Source of the DNA: Chrysoperla carnea
Lineage: Eukaryota; Arthropoda; Insecta; Neuroptera; Chrysopidae
Assembly (NCBI RefSeq): GCF_905475395.1
Contig: NC_058337.1
Coordinates: 100,372,368-100,436,367, forward strand
Length of the DNA stretch: 64,000 nucleotides
Direction of reading: 5' to 3'
The notes beneath the pieces were generated by a model. The model was not told the origin of the DNA and did no database searches. It worked only from the letters and a program-made list of their open reading frames with translations. A program made the position numbers and the translations under genes. Every line of letters starts with the position of its first letter. Position 1 is the stretch's first letter. This document shows positions 47,469 through 59,416 of the stretch, in pieces.

Positions 47469-48045
47469 TATACCATGCATATACGTAATATGCAAGGTAT
47501 ACTAAGTTTAGTCCCAAGTTTGTAACGCTTAAAAAAGTTTAGTCCCAAGTTTGTAACGCTTAAAAATATTGAAGCTACGAACAAAATTTTGGTATAGGTG
47601 TTCATAAAATCACCTAATTAGTCCATTTCTGGCTGTCCGTCCGTCCGTCCGTCTGTGGTCACGATAACTCAAAAACGAAAAAGATATCAAGCTGAAATTT
47701 TTACAGCGTACTCAGGACGTAAAAAGTGAGGTCGAGTTCGTAAATGTGCAACATAGGTCAATTGGGTCTTGACCTATGGGTCCGTAGGACCCATCTTGTA
47801 AACCGTTAGAGATAGAACAAAAGTTTAAATGTAAAATATGTTCCTTATCAAAAAATAAATAACTTTTTTTTGAAACATTTTTTCGTAAACATCACTGTTT
47901 ACCCGTGAGGGCGCAAATTAGGCGTAAATTGTATAGTATGTATTATATAAATCGTATATGTATGTGCAATGTGATAGAGTAATCAACACTATTTATGCAT
48001 GGTATTTCAACAATTAACTCAGTCAACTGTTTGTTTTCACTTGTT
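47469..48045 (+). repeat. R1 repeat, full-length
   Basis: TATACCATGCATATACGTAA to TGTTTGTTTTCACTTGTT. It carries a short internal duplication of AGTTTAGTCCCAAGTTTGT near 47505-47555. It abuts the right end of the Penelope-like element. Confidence 0.85.
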
Positions 48046-48271
48046 AACTTTAAAAAGCATTTAAAGTAATACTCGAATATAAATTTTATTGTTTGAAAAT
48101 GTCTTAAATCAAGACGAAACAATTGTCACAATAGATTTTTATTTAAAAAAAAATCTTAAAATTTTGTAGTGGATTACTGCAAAGTATAATAAAATTTTTT
48201 TAAAATTATATTACGTGTATATTTTAATTATTAAAATGCAATTCCACAGAGTAAAGCTCAACACAATCGAT

Positions 48272-48618
48272 AATGGATTTTAGATAAAAGTTCTTTTTTT
48301 TTTTTAATTTTACAGTATATATTTTTAAATTGACACTGAAGAAGTGAATAGGAATGTAGGCGAATGTTTTCTCTATTATTATTAAATATATTTATAAGTT
48401 TATAAATAATTTTTGTAGTATTATTTACAAATTTGACATAAGACTTTAACTTCTTGAAGTCACATTGTATGGATAGTACCAATACATTGTTTAAATCAGG
48501 TTTAAAAGCTCAAGTCAGTTTAGATTGTTTTTATTTAAATAGATGGAGAACATTTACACAGATGGATACACCATAGACTTATACTACAAAAAACAGATGA
48601 AATAAGTGTCTTCCTGAG
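48272..48618. repeat. Detached 5' flank of TONSL unit B
   Basis: Matches 29908-30254 upstream of copy A (for example AATTGACACTGAAGAAGTGA and CACATTGTATGGATAGTACC), but is about 4.2 kb from the copy B start codon because repeats lie between. If it carried the TONSL promoter, copy B now depends on other sequence or on a long 5' UTR intron. Confidence 0.85.
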
Positions 48619-48777
48619 GTGTCCTCTTAGAATATCAATTACGTGCCCTTTGAATAGCACTTAAAAAAGATACTTTACTAGTAAAATATAAACTAAAGTT
48701 TAATTCCTGATTTGCACCATAAAGGTAAAAGTATGACATATTTGTGTTTATATTAATATATTCTTGAGCTATCCTGG

Positions 48778-48912
48778 TGGCGGACGGCTAAACAGAAACG
48801 AGCTAATTCAGTTATTCATGAACACTTATTCCAAAATTTTGTTTGTAGCATTATTATTTGTAAGCGTAACAAACTTGGGACTAAACTGAATTTACTCTGA
48901 TACTGGTATAAT
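48778..48912 (-). repeat. R1 repeat fragment
   Basis: Reverse-orientation 5' piece of R1, from GGCGGACGGCTAAACAGAAA to ATACTGGTATAAT, containing AACAAACTTGGGACTAAACT. Confidence 0.65.
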
Positions 48913-49189
48913 TCATATATTTTCGTTTTAGTACAGGGCCTAGGAGTTTTGACCTCGGATTTCCGTAATAGTGAATGAATTTGTACGGTCGAAGTGGAAT
49001 TGTGTTTTTTATAGCATAAATTGAAAAGTTTACCACTTTTTTTTCTGTGCTCTTTATTTTACGATAATGATTTTTCGATTTTCGAAAAAAATTTTTGTTT
49101 GAGCATATAATTCTATTTTAAATAGTATGTATATCCTGTATATATATATACAGGTATCTTCATATGTCTTCATATATGAAGTATATAGC

Positions 49190-49560
49190 ACTATAAAAAA
49201 ATATAACAAGCAGAAGTTTTTATAGTGTGCTCACGACGTACAGTGTGAGTTTGCGTTCGTAAAGTTCAACTGAGTATCTTTTAAACCGTCAGAGATAGAA
49301 CAAAAGTTTAAATATAAAAAATATTTCTTATAAAAAAATAAACAACTTTTGTTTGAAACATTTTTTCGTAAACACCAGTGTTAACCCGTGAAGGAGCAAA
49401 TTAGGACAAAACTATGGTTTTCGTTTTCTACAAAACTATAAAAGATAGGGAGTTAAAAATTTATAGGTAGAATCAACTAGTATTTTTGTATAACACTTTT
49501 ACAAAACGAAAAAAAAAATTTAGAGAATACTATCGAAAATTTCGAAATTTTCATAATTTT
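49190..49560 (+). repeat. R1 repeat fragment, variant 3' part
   Basis: Contains AACAACTTTTGTTTGAAACA followed by ACAAAACTATAAAAGATAGG, the same 3' variant as the copy in BubR1 intron 1. The TATACCATG start is missing. Confidence 0.7.
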
Positions 49561-49570
49561 TGAAAGTATC

Positions 49571-50260
49571 TTCTAGGCGCTTTCACAGGTAAACAGTGAT
49601 GTTTACAAAAAAATATTTTAAACCAGAGTTGTTTATTTTTTTATAAGAAACATTTTTTACATTGATATTTTTGTTCTACCTCTAACGCCTTACAAGATAG
49701 GATCTTTTCCATTTGATTGAATGAGAAAAAATTTTGTAAGGTATTTTCTAAACCTGTTCACGGGTAAACGGTGATGTTTACGAAAAAATATTTCAAACAA
49801 AAGTTGTTTATTTTTTTATAAGAAACATTTTTTATACTGACATTTTTGTTCTGTCTCTAACGGCTTACAAGATAGGTCCTTTTTCATTTGATTGAAAGAG
49901 AAATTTTTTTTAAGGTATTTTCTAGATCTGTTCACTGGTAAACGGTGATGTTTACGAAAAAATATTTCAAGCAAAAGTTGTTTATTTTTTTAGAAGAAAC
50001 ATTTTTTACGCTGAAATTTTTGCTCTGTCTCTAACGGCTTACAAGATAGGTCCTTTTTCATTTTATTGAACGAAAAAAAAATTTAAGGTATTTTCTAGGC
50101 CCGCTCACGAAAGTGATTTTTACGAAAAAGTATTTCAAAGAATAGTTGTTAATATTTTTATAAGAAATAACTTTTACACTTAAACTTTTGTTCTATCTCT
50201 AACGGCTTACAAGATAGATTCTTTTTCATTTGATTGAATGAGCAGCCGATCAATTTGAAA
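49571..50260 (-). repeat. Four tandem units derived from the R1 core
   Basis: Units start near 49571, 49746, 49919 and 50091, about 175 bp each. Each has TTTTCTA, a GGTAAACGGTGATGTTTACG-like motif (degenerate in the last unit), an AAAGTTGTTTATTTTTTTA segment and TCTAACGGCTTACAAGATAG. They match only the core of R1 in reverse orientation, so the core has been amplified on its own like a minisatellite. Confidence 0.8.
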
Positions 50261-51776
50261 GCTAGAAAGTCGAAAAAAACTATTTTACCAAAATCAATTA
50301 AAAAGCAGGGGCCATAATTGTGTTGGTAATTTAAATTTTTCTAATTTTTAACCTTAGGTTAGATTTGTCATTTAAACGTTAGTTCTACTACTTTTTATCA
50401 TTTCAACCGTTTTGCAGGCTCTTTTATTAATCTATCGTACTTTAAAAATTCCTATCTCTATTTTAACTATAACATGTATTCGACTATTTGAATTATTAAA
50501 ATTATTAACTCTCAAATGATATTTACGAAATTTAAAAAAAAACCGACAAATATTAAGGGTACGGAACCCTAATCTCGCACTTGAAACATAGCTAAAAACA
50601 TTCCATTAAATTACATGTTTCCTTATTGCTCTCTTCAAACTGAACCGATTTTGATTTTCATCGCCTCTTTTCTAGTTGTTTCAGGTATGGAACCCTAACT
50701 CGCACTTGAAACATCGCCAAGAACGCTCTCTGTTAAATTAACTTTCAAACAAAAAAAGAAAAATCAAAATCGGTTCATCCGTTTAGGAGCCACGACGCCA
50801 CAGTTAAGCACCCATAGCGGTCAAACTAATAACACGCCTCTTCGGGGGTTAAAAATCGAAAGCTCAATTTTTTAAGAGGTAAAGGTATAAGGTTTAATAT
50901 ATATTTGCATATATATTATTAATTTTCCGTTCACTATCTCAGATTTCCGAGCTTTTTATGTTTTTAACACTCCAGGATCTGCACTATTTGTAAATATTCT
51001 TTTGAATTGTACTTTGTAGATATTATTCCAAATCGATATAAATACTAAGATGGAAAAAAAAATGATAAAAAAACATTCGATCTATTTCTTATTGCAACAC
51101 AAATCAGGGCTTTTGACTACTGACGTAATGTTTTCATCTGAGATTGACAAATACTTAGTGCAGTGCAATAATAATAAACTAATTTGTAATATTTCCTAGC
51201 CAAATTGACATTTGAATAACATAAATATTCTAATCCAATGTTACCAAAATTATTTGTTATTAATTTAATGGTATGGAGTAGTTTCACGTAATTAAGAGTA
51301 TTATATTATGCTATTAATAACATTATGAAAGTAAGTAGTAATCCATAATAAAAATATTGAAAAAATTATTGAAATATTTTTACTAATTTTTGCTATAAAT
51401 GTAAATATTTGTCACTTGTATTTTGCTTAAGAAAAACTGTCATTTACCCTTCAACCTTTCAAAGTTAACGTAAATACTGTCAACGAAAAAATTTAATTAG
51501 GTTATTGACATAAGGTATAAATTTTTTCAGATTTAATTCAACTCCATACACAAAAAAACAGCGCAAACTCATTGGAAAAAAAACCAATTTGTCTCATTAC
51601 TCAAAAAACCAACTCATATAAAGTAAACACATTTTGGATCGAATATGGTACATTCATGACAAACCGTTCTAAACACAGAGTTAAGTAACTTCCATTTACA
51701 ATCAAAGCAAATAAGTCATTGGCTTTAAAAGATTATATTATAAATATATCGTGAACGTTGTTGTTCCGTGAAAATT
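50261..51776. other. Upstream region of Trabid with a dispersed repeat
   Basis: No exon is seen. About 50550-50870 is a dispersed repeat: GGAACCCTAATCTCGCACTTG occurs twice (50575, 50690), followed by AAATCGGTTCATCCGTTTAG and CACGACGCCACAG. A related piece is at 63595-63705. The segment near 51500-51776 probably holds the Trabid 5' UTR. Confidence 0.55.
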
Positions 51777-54700
51777 ATGAGCGTTGAGTCTACAGATGGA
51801 GGAAAATGGTCGTGCGAATATTGTACTTACAAGAATTTTCCATCGTCGTTAAAGTGTACCATGTGTCGTGGTGCCAAACCTCTGTTAAATGAAGATATTT
51901 ATAGATTACGTGAAAATATTGATACGAATGAGTTATCGAATATGAATTTATTAAGTTTAGCTAGTGGTCCGTGTGATATCACTACAAATAATGCAAGTTG
52001 TGATGGAAAATGGATTTGTGATGTTTGTACGTATTTGAATTCACCAAAAGATTTACGTTGTAATCAGTGTCGGACGACGAAAGCTACACATACGCTAGAT
52101 AACATCAATACCACAACAGGTGGGATTTTTTAATTTAAATTTAATTTTTAACATAAGGACTTTCAATTTTTATTAGGAAATCTGTTAAAACTCAGCGGAA
52201 TAGGGAATATTCATGTATTTTTTTAATTCATTGTTTACACCGTTATAATATAGTAAAAAATATAAATACTGCTTAAAAATGCTCTATTTAAGTATAAAAA
52301 AATATTTAAAATACATTATAATTTTGAGATATTTAAACGCAGTCTTTTGGCGCTCTCTGTTGATGACGTATAAGTACGTGATCTGTCAATTGGTGACAGT
52401 TCAATGTATAATTTACACTTTAAAAAAATGAATTTACACTCGTTATTATTAAGTTTTCTAATAAAAAGCCGTAGAATAGTATAATTTAATGAATACCATA
52501 TAAAATGTAAGTAATTAATATCATACAGTATGTCGACAAATTTGACAAGCCCGTACTTTGATGTCACGTCCGTATAAAAATTTGAATTTCCGTTTTATAA
52601 ATTTTTAAATGTTCTCACTGAATTTGTATTTTTATTAATTTTAAGTAATAAAAAAGATATTAATTACTAAAATAATGGTTTAGTTGAAATGTCCAGCCAT
52701 TAAAGTTACGGAAGAAAAATATTTGAACCAAATTTAAATTTCATTAACATTCCCTATTGTATAAAATTATATTTCTATAGAGTTCAAATTATATAATTAA
52801 AAAATTTAGATAGCTTCATAGGTTTTTAATGCCTTGTTTGCGTGAAAAAATTATACCTCCAAAATTTTCAAAAGACGCTAATGTAGGTGTTTGTCATACT
52901 CGTGAGAAATTCATCTTTTTTTTTTTAACACAATATGTTTATAAGACTATTATAAAAAGTAATTTAATTAATATGATTACAATTATTCATTATCCTAGTC
53001 TATAAAATCAATAAGATTAAACAATTTTATTGGATTATAAATGAATATAAAGTTATCGATTAGCTTGTTGAAAAACAGTAAAAAGGCATTTCTGGAAAAA
53101 AAAACTCCATGGTGAATTTATGACCATGACAAAACTAATTAAATTTATAAGAACGAACTTTTGTTGTCTTCGAGTTGAGAAATATTTATTGAAATAAATA
53201 CCACAATATTCGAAATAAAATTGTATATTAAGAAATTTTATTTAAAAAATGTACAACAGACTTACATCTCATCTAATATCGAAATTTCATTGCAACAAAA
53301 TCATCGGCAGTAGCTAAATTTATTCCTATAACATATAACATTTATAATATCAGTATAACATTTTTGTAAAGTGTTATACGAATAAAAGTTATTATTGATG
53401 ATGATTGCTTTACACTCGAAATATCGAGAGATATTAAAAAAAATAATAATTTAATCACTTTTTATCCGCTTTATGAACGTCCTTCCGAAGTATGCTGTAA
53501 TTGATAAGAAAGAAACAAGAAAAAACTTAAGCTAGATGTCAAGCAAAAAAAAAAATATATGAGTCGCAAAATTCTATATAGAGGGTTGGGGGGGGGGGGG
53601 CAAATCTGTATTAGTAACCCATAGTCTAAAATTTGGTTTCCTTCTGTTTAACAATTCATATCCCTACCATACACCACGCACAAAGTGTAATCTTTATATT
53701 GAGTAATTGTAACAAGCGTAATTTTTTTGATTTACAGTAACAAATATATCCGCAATAAATTTACACGAACACATTCAGCCATTACGTATATCTCAACATT
53801 CAGATTTAGCACAAAGTTTGATATCACGCTCACGCAATAATAGTCCACCAACAAGTAGTTCAACAGTATCTTTAGATAAAAGTAGGCAGCAACAGCAACA
53901 ACAACAACATCGATCAACAACAAATAATATAACAGTGACTGGTACAGCAACAATAAATAATTCAACAATTGGCTGTAATAATATACAAAAATGGTCGTGT
54001 ATGGCATGTACTTACGAGAATTGGCCAAAATCATTGAAATGTGCAATGTGCGGTACAATGGGTAATAATGCAACAAATATATCACGTTCACAACAAGCTA
54101 GTTGCCTTATATTACCAACATCTGATCGTGAAAATAATGAACATTGTCGTACCAATACCAACATTCTTGATGAACGTGTACAACAACGTTCTAGTTCACA
54201 TCGCTTTCAAGACACTGCAGGTATCTATCTATAAATTTTATCTTTATGAAATGTTTCTCATCAATGAATGTTTTCCCTCAAAAGTACTCAAGAAAAGTTC
54301 CGATTTTTTTTAATAGGATACTTTCGGTAGTGAAAAATAAATTATAAAATTTGATAAAATTAAAACTTGTGTAGAAATATACTTAAATATACTTAAATAT
54401 TCTAATTTTGAATGATAAAAGCACATTATTGTTTTATTATATTAAAATTAAAAGTCGTAATTTTTAATCTGCATATCACGTGACCTAAAACACGAGCCGC
54501 CATGACGCAATGTCATATGGGCAAAAATAATATGCAACAATTACTAATTTGTTGATAGGTTTCATAGTAATTGTATTATTGTAGAATTTGTTACCATCAA
54601 TTTTATTTATACATATACAATGTCTAACATATGTATTTATAGTTTTTACCAATACTACGTCACTAAAATGGATGACAGCGTTTTTGACCGAATAAAAAAG

Positions 54701-57700
54701 GTTTAAAATTGTATAGCTAGAAAGCGTGTTTATTTTGCCGAAATATATATTTTTGTGGCTCTTTTTTAATCAACATTTTGAAATATATTAAACAAAAAAA
54801 ATTACAGAACATATATTCTATTTTATATCATTCACAACTCTAGTTTGTAAGTCAATTAGTAGAATTTCCCTTTTTTATCATTTAAATTTATGTTCTAAAA
54901 TAATGTTTTCACCCTGTTCACCCGCAATTACACTGCTGTCTATGGTTTTTTAAAGTCGCGAATTCCGAAATTGATTGTTATCGGTTGATATCGAAAACAG
55001 CTTTTGATCAAAATAAATTTAATAAAATTTCTTTATCACCATGTAATCTTTAATATCTCTGTTTAGGTGCTACAAATAATTTAGAAGCAGAGAGAGCAGC
55101 AAAAGCGTTTAGAAGAAATGCGGATTGGGGCTGGTTAAAGGCATGTTTAGGTGTATTAGAAGGTGATCCTAGTCCAGTAGAGGCATATTTATCAGCAGGT
55201 GGTGATCCTGCTCGACAATTAATTGCACAAGAAGTAGCTTTATTAAATAGATCATCCGCGTTTGATGTGGGACATACTCTAGTACATTTGGCAATTCGAT
55301 TTCATAGAGAAGACATGTTGGCTACATTATTATCTCAAATTGAAGGATCTGAATCGGGTGTAAAACGAGTGCCTAGTTATGTAGCTCCTGATTTAGCTGC
55401 TGATATTCGTAGATATTTTGCATCAACAATACGTCAAAGAAAAGGAAGTTTTCCATGTTATTTTGTAACAGATTTGCCAACATTTGCTTTACCTGCTGGT
55501 AATAATAAATATTTAATATAACTTATTGACTGTTACATCTTATTTTAGAAACCATCATTTAAATATCGATAATATCGAAATTAGATGTTTCGATTCGTCA
55601 ATTGTTTAAGAAATATCGGTTTTGAAGCTAAATCGTAGAGAATTGTAGCTAAAGGTACTAAACTAGATAGATTTTGTACTAAAATATCTTAACAACTTTA
55701 AGGTTAATTTCGGGAATATGGAGTAACAGTCACTACGTTGATTTAAAATTGATACATGCTATGTATATAATTTTTGAAATTATTTCACAGAAGTGGAAGA
55801 GTTACCAGGTACTGTTCAAGAACAATTATTTACTGAATTATTAGATAAAGATGCTCAACAGCAACTTGAAAGTGAACCACCGGCTGTGAATTGGTCATTA
55901 GAAGTTACAATGCGTTTAGGTTCACGATTATATGCATTATGGAATCGATCAGCGGGTGATTGTTTATTAGATTCAGCAATGCAAGCAACTTGGGGTGTAT
56001 TCGATCGAGATAATGCTTTACGTAGGGCATTAGCTGACAGTTTACATCAAGGAGGGCATGTGTAAGTTAGAATAAATAAATAATTTGTATACACAACCCA
56101 ACCCTATTATTTTAAAATGTCTATGAATTTTTATTATGCTAAACAAAAACGATAATTTTGTGCGGGAAATAGAGTCTTCGCCAAGAGGGGCGATTAAATT
56201 AATCTTTCAGTGCTAGCAAGTCTGCTCCTTCATTTGTTTCACGCCATTATGGATTTCTATTTAAATTTGCAGTAATATAATCGTAAAATTAGCAGAAATT
56301 TTGCGACTTTTTTCTTAAAAATAAGAAGGTATCTGCAATTTATCAGGTCAGATCTTGCCCTGCACAAGTAAAAATTAGTCCGACTATTATTACTATTATG
56401 TCAGAGGATCCAGTTACTTGATCGGGATAAAAAATGTTAATGTGCAAGTCGAAGTATATCTTCAGGTTACTTTGAATATATTTTAAAACTAGCCTTGGAG
56501 TATAATAAAGCGTTATATAAAAAAAGTCGAAAATCTTTTCGGATCATATTGCCGTTAATACGCTTCGATCGAAACCTGAACGAAGTCGATATAATTTTTG
56601 GCTCGCGCGATATCGATCAGAATTTTTAGCTTAGCAGGTCGCTACCTACCGTTCAAGATAAATAGCTTCGTTTATTCAGTTATTTCAGTTTAGTTCACAT
56701 ATTTTCTCTTCCGACTAAACTCTGGCCCTGGACCAATTTATACACAGGTATGGACTAAAAGAGAGCGAAAGTACATCGTTAGAAATTTTTTATGTAAAAG
56801 GCATCTGTAGCTAGTAGAATTGTTGAATACTTTTTGAAATAATAAATATTTTTTTTATGTGCAATAATTTAGTTTCTATCCAAGATGGAAGGAATATGAA
56901 ACGAGTCAAGCTTCATTACTAGAGTTTTCGTTAGACGAAGGACAATGGGAAGAAGATTGGACGAGTTTATTATCATTAGCAAGTCAACCTGGTGCAAGTT
57001 TAGAACAATTACATGTATTTGCACTTGCACATATATTACGTCGTCCAATTATTGTATATGGTGTTAAATATGTGAAAAGTTTTCGTGGTGAAACAATTGG
57101 CTATGCACGATTTGAAGGTGTTTACTTACCATTATTATGGGAGCAAAGTTTTTGTACACGAACTCCCTTAGCATTGGGCTATACACGTGGTCATTTTTCT
57201 GCATTAGTTCCAATGGAACCTTATAGTCGTTTAGTTGATACACGTACACAAACACAACATTCGCCATCAGATGAATTACAAATTACATTTTTACCATTAA
57301 TGGACCGTGATAGAAAATTATTGCCAATTCATTTTTTAACTCAATCAGAGGTAAGTGCTATATTATATATTTAAATTATTTTTATTAGAAAGATAAAATT
57401 AATGAAGATCGCCTATTTAGCATTTTTTTTCCTGTTTTTTAAATTTACACATACAAGAATATGTAGACAAAATTAGAAGAAGTTAAAATTCCAAAAATTG
57501 GATTTTTATTTTTGGATATTATTATATTGGATTAAAGTTTTTATTGACTTCTAAAGATGAAAAACATGAAAAAAAAAGACAATTTTTAGTTCGTCACCGA
57601 AATTGACATCGAAATTTTTTTGAATAAAGAGTAAATGTTTTGTTGGACTGGAAAAATTTCTCAAAAACTGACAATGTTTTATTTTTTCACATAGGCTTTC

Positions 57701-59416
57701 CCTCTTTAACTTTGTAAAATATAGGATTTTATGTTCGTATAATTTAAAATTCCGATCATATTAACCGCTTTTAGGAATATAATAGACCTTTTTCATGAAA
57801 AACAGAAATGCTTTTTGATAATTTTTTATGTAGTCCTAAAATATATTTGGACATCCTTTAAATTAAAATTCAAATGTTTCTTAAAAAGCACACAATTTTA
57901 AATTTTTTTTGTTAATTTTCAAATAAAATAATCAATTTTCATGTTAGATGGGCCGAGAAGAAACAATATTAAGACAATGGTTGGAAGTTTGTGAAACAGA
58001 GGGTGGCATATTAGTTGCACAACAACGCTTACATAAACGTCCATTATTAGTTGCCCAAATGGTTGAAGAATGGTTAAATCATTACAGAAGACTTGCGTAA
58101 GTATCATTTTCTTATAATTTATTTCAATGTGAATTAGGTAAATTTACACTTCGCAAAAATATTTGCAGGCATATAACTTTGTTATCTTTGGTTCCTTCAA
58201 AATAAGTTAGCCTTAATGTGCTACTCCAATATCTAAGAATATCTAAGACTCGAAATATTGCCATAGCAAACGCAAATTCAAAGCTATTTATGGAAAGAAA
58301 AATAGTTTGCTCTGACGCACCTAACATGTTATGGCTCTTTTATAAAAACTGTTATGCTCTTTAAAAAACCCTATCCCCTCTCCAATTTGATGTGTATTTT
58401 ATAGCCGTATGATTTTTCGTTTTCAAGATATATTTGTAAGCGACAATCGTACAATTTGTTGAAATTATTGACACGGAAAGTGTGACGGCAAACGTCATTT
58501 AATTAAAATTAAGAAATAATAAAATTTCTTATTCCGGGGATAAAAAATCCATACGTAAAGTGTCCATTGCTTAAGACATCATCAAATTTATTTAACGTAA
58601 TAAATCATTCTCAATAAAACATCCAATCTGTTCTTTAACATTATAGCTTAACAAGAGGTTTAATAAAAGCGAGAATGAATTTTTTAAATATTTTTAATTC
58701 ATTGTATACACCGTTATAACAAAGTAAAAAATATAAATATTGTTTAAGAGATATTTAAACGCAGTCTTTTGGCGCTCTCTGTTGATGACGTATAAGTACG
58801 TGATCTGTCAATTGGTGACAGTTCAATGTATAATTTACACTTTAAAAAAATGAATTTACAACACAGAATTTACACACATTATTATTAAGTTTTCTAATAA
58901 AAAGCCATAGAATAGTATAATTTAATGAAATACTATATAAAATGTAAGTAATTAATATCATACAGTATGTCAACAAATTTGACAAGCCCGTACTTTGATG
59001 TCACGTCCGTATAAAAATTTGAATTTCCGTTTTAGAAATTTTTAAATGCCCTTGAATTTGTACTTTTATTAATTATTTTTCAGTAATTAAAAACATATTA
59101 ATTACTAAAATAATGGATTAGTTGATATGTCCAGCCATTATAGTTACGGAAGAAAAATATTTGAACCAAATTTAAATTTCATGAATATTCCCTATTATTA
59201 CATAAAAAATTTCATTGGGTTTGTAATCGTAATAAATCTAATACTACATAATTTTATAAATAACAATTTTTTTCTAAGTCATAATATAAATTCAAGACTG
59301 GTAGATGTAATAATAACTTTTTTTTGATACATTACAGCCAAACAACATCAGCGCCATTTGCACGGCCGATTCCTATTCAAGATTATTCAAGTGATGGGGA
59401 CACAGATGAAGAATAA
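51777..59416 (+). CDS. trbd: Trabid/ZRANB1 deubiquitinase
   Basis: Seven exons give 744 aa: 51777-52119, 53738-54220, 55067-55498, 55791-56061, 56873-57350, 57948-58096, 59338-59416. Phases agree throughout. Three NZF zinc fingers bind ubiquitin: C13/C16/C27/C30, C81/C84/C95/C98 and C202/C205/C216/C219, each with the W-x-C-x2-C-T-Y signature. The ankyrin-like ubiquitin-binding region is in exon 3 (VGHTLVHLAIRFHREDML). The OTU domain has catalytic Cys477 (NRSAGDCLLDSAMQ) and His617 (GYTRGHFSALV). The C-terminus is YSSDGDTDEE. By family knowledge it is an OTU protease that prefers K29- and K33-linked (also K63) ubiquitin chains, linked to Wnt/APC and immune signalling. ATG 51777 is chosen because MSVES leads straight into the first finger. 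A polyQ run is at residues 165-171. MITEs occupy introns 1 and 6. Confidence 0.95.
52201..52756. mobile_element. TA-flanked MITE, copy 2 (Trabid intron 1)
   Basis: Left end TAGGGAATATTCATG, right end CATTAACATTCCCTA (one or two changes in the inverted repeat). The interior is nearly identical to 58671-59194, including TGGCGCTCTCTGTTGATGAC. Confidence 0.8.
58671..59194. mobile_element. TA-flanked MITE, copy 3 (Trabid intron 6)
   Basis: The right end ATGAATATTCCCTA is intact. The left inverted repeat is eroded (GAGAATGAATTTTT). An internal deletion of about 60 bp near 58745 distinguishes it from copy 2. Confidence 0.75.

Larger units (their letters stand above)
44111..47470 (-). mobile_element. 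Broken Penelope-like element with inverted termini
   Basis: The outer arms are inverted: ACAAATTACAATTAGATAAA (44116 on) against the reverse complement of TTTATCTAATCGTAATATTTG (47444-47464). The inner arm ATGATTTTGGTAAACCTGTC (44798 on) matches the reverse complement of 46966-46998. Between the arms, on the minus strand, are reverse transcriptase fragments (46936-46150) and a GIY-YIG endonuclease fragment (about 45400-44879). This is the domain order of Penelope-like elements. R1 copies have inserted at 44160-44740 and 45409-46141, cutting the element. It sits in the former 5' flank of TONSL copy B. Confidence 0.75.
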
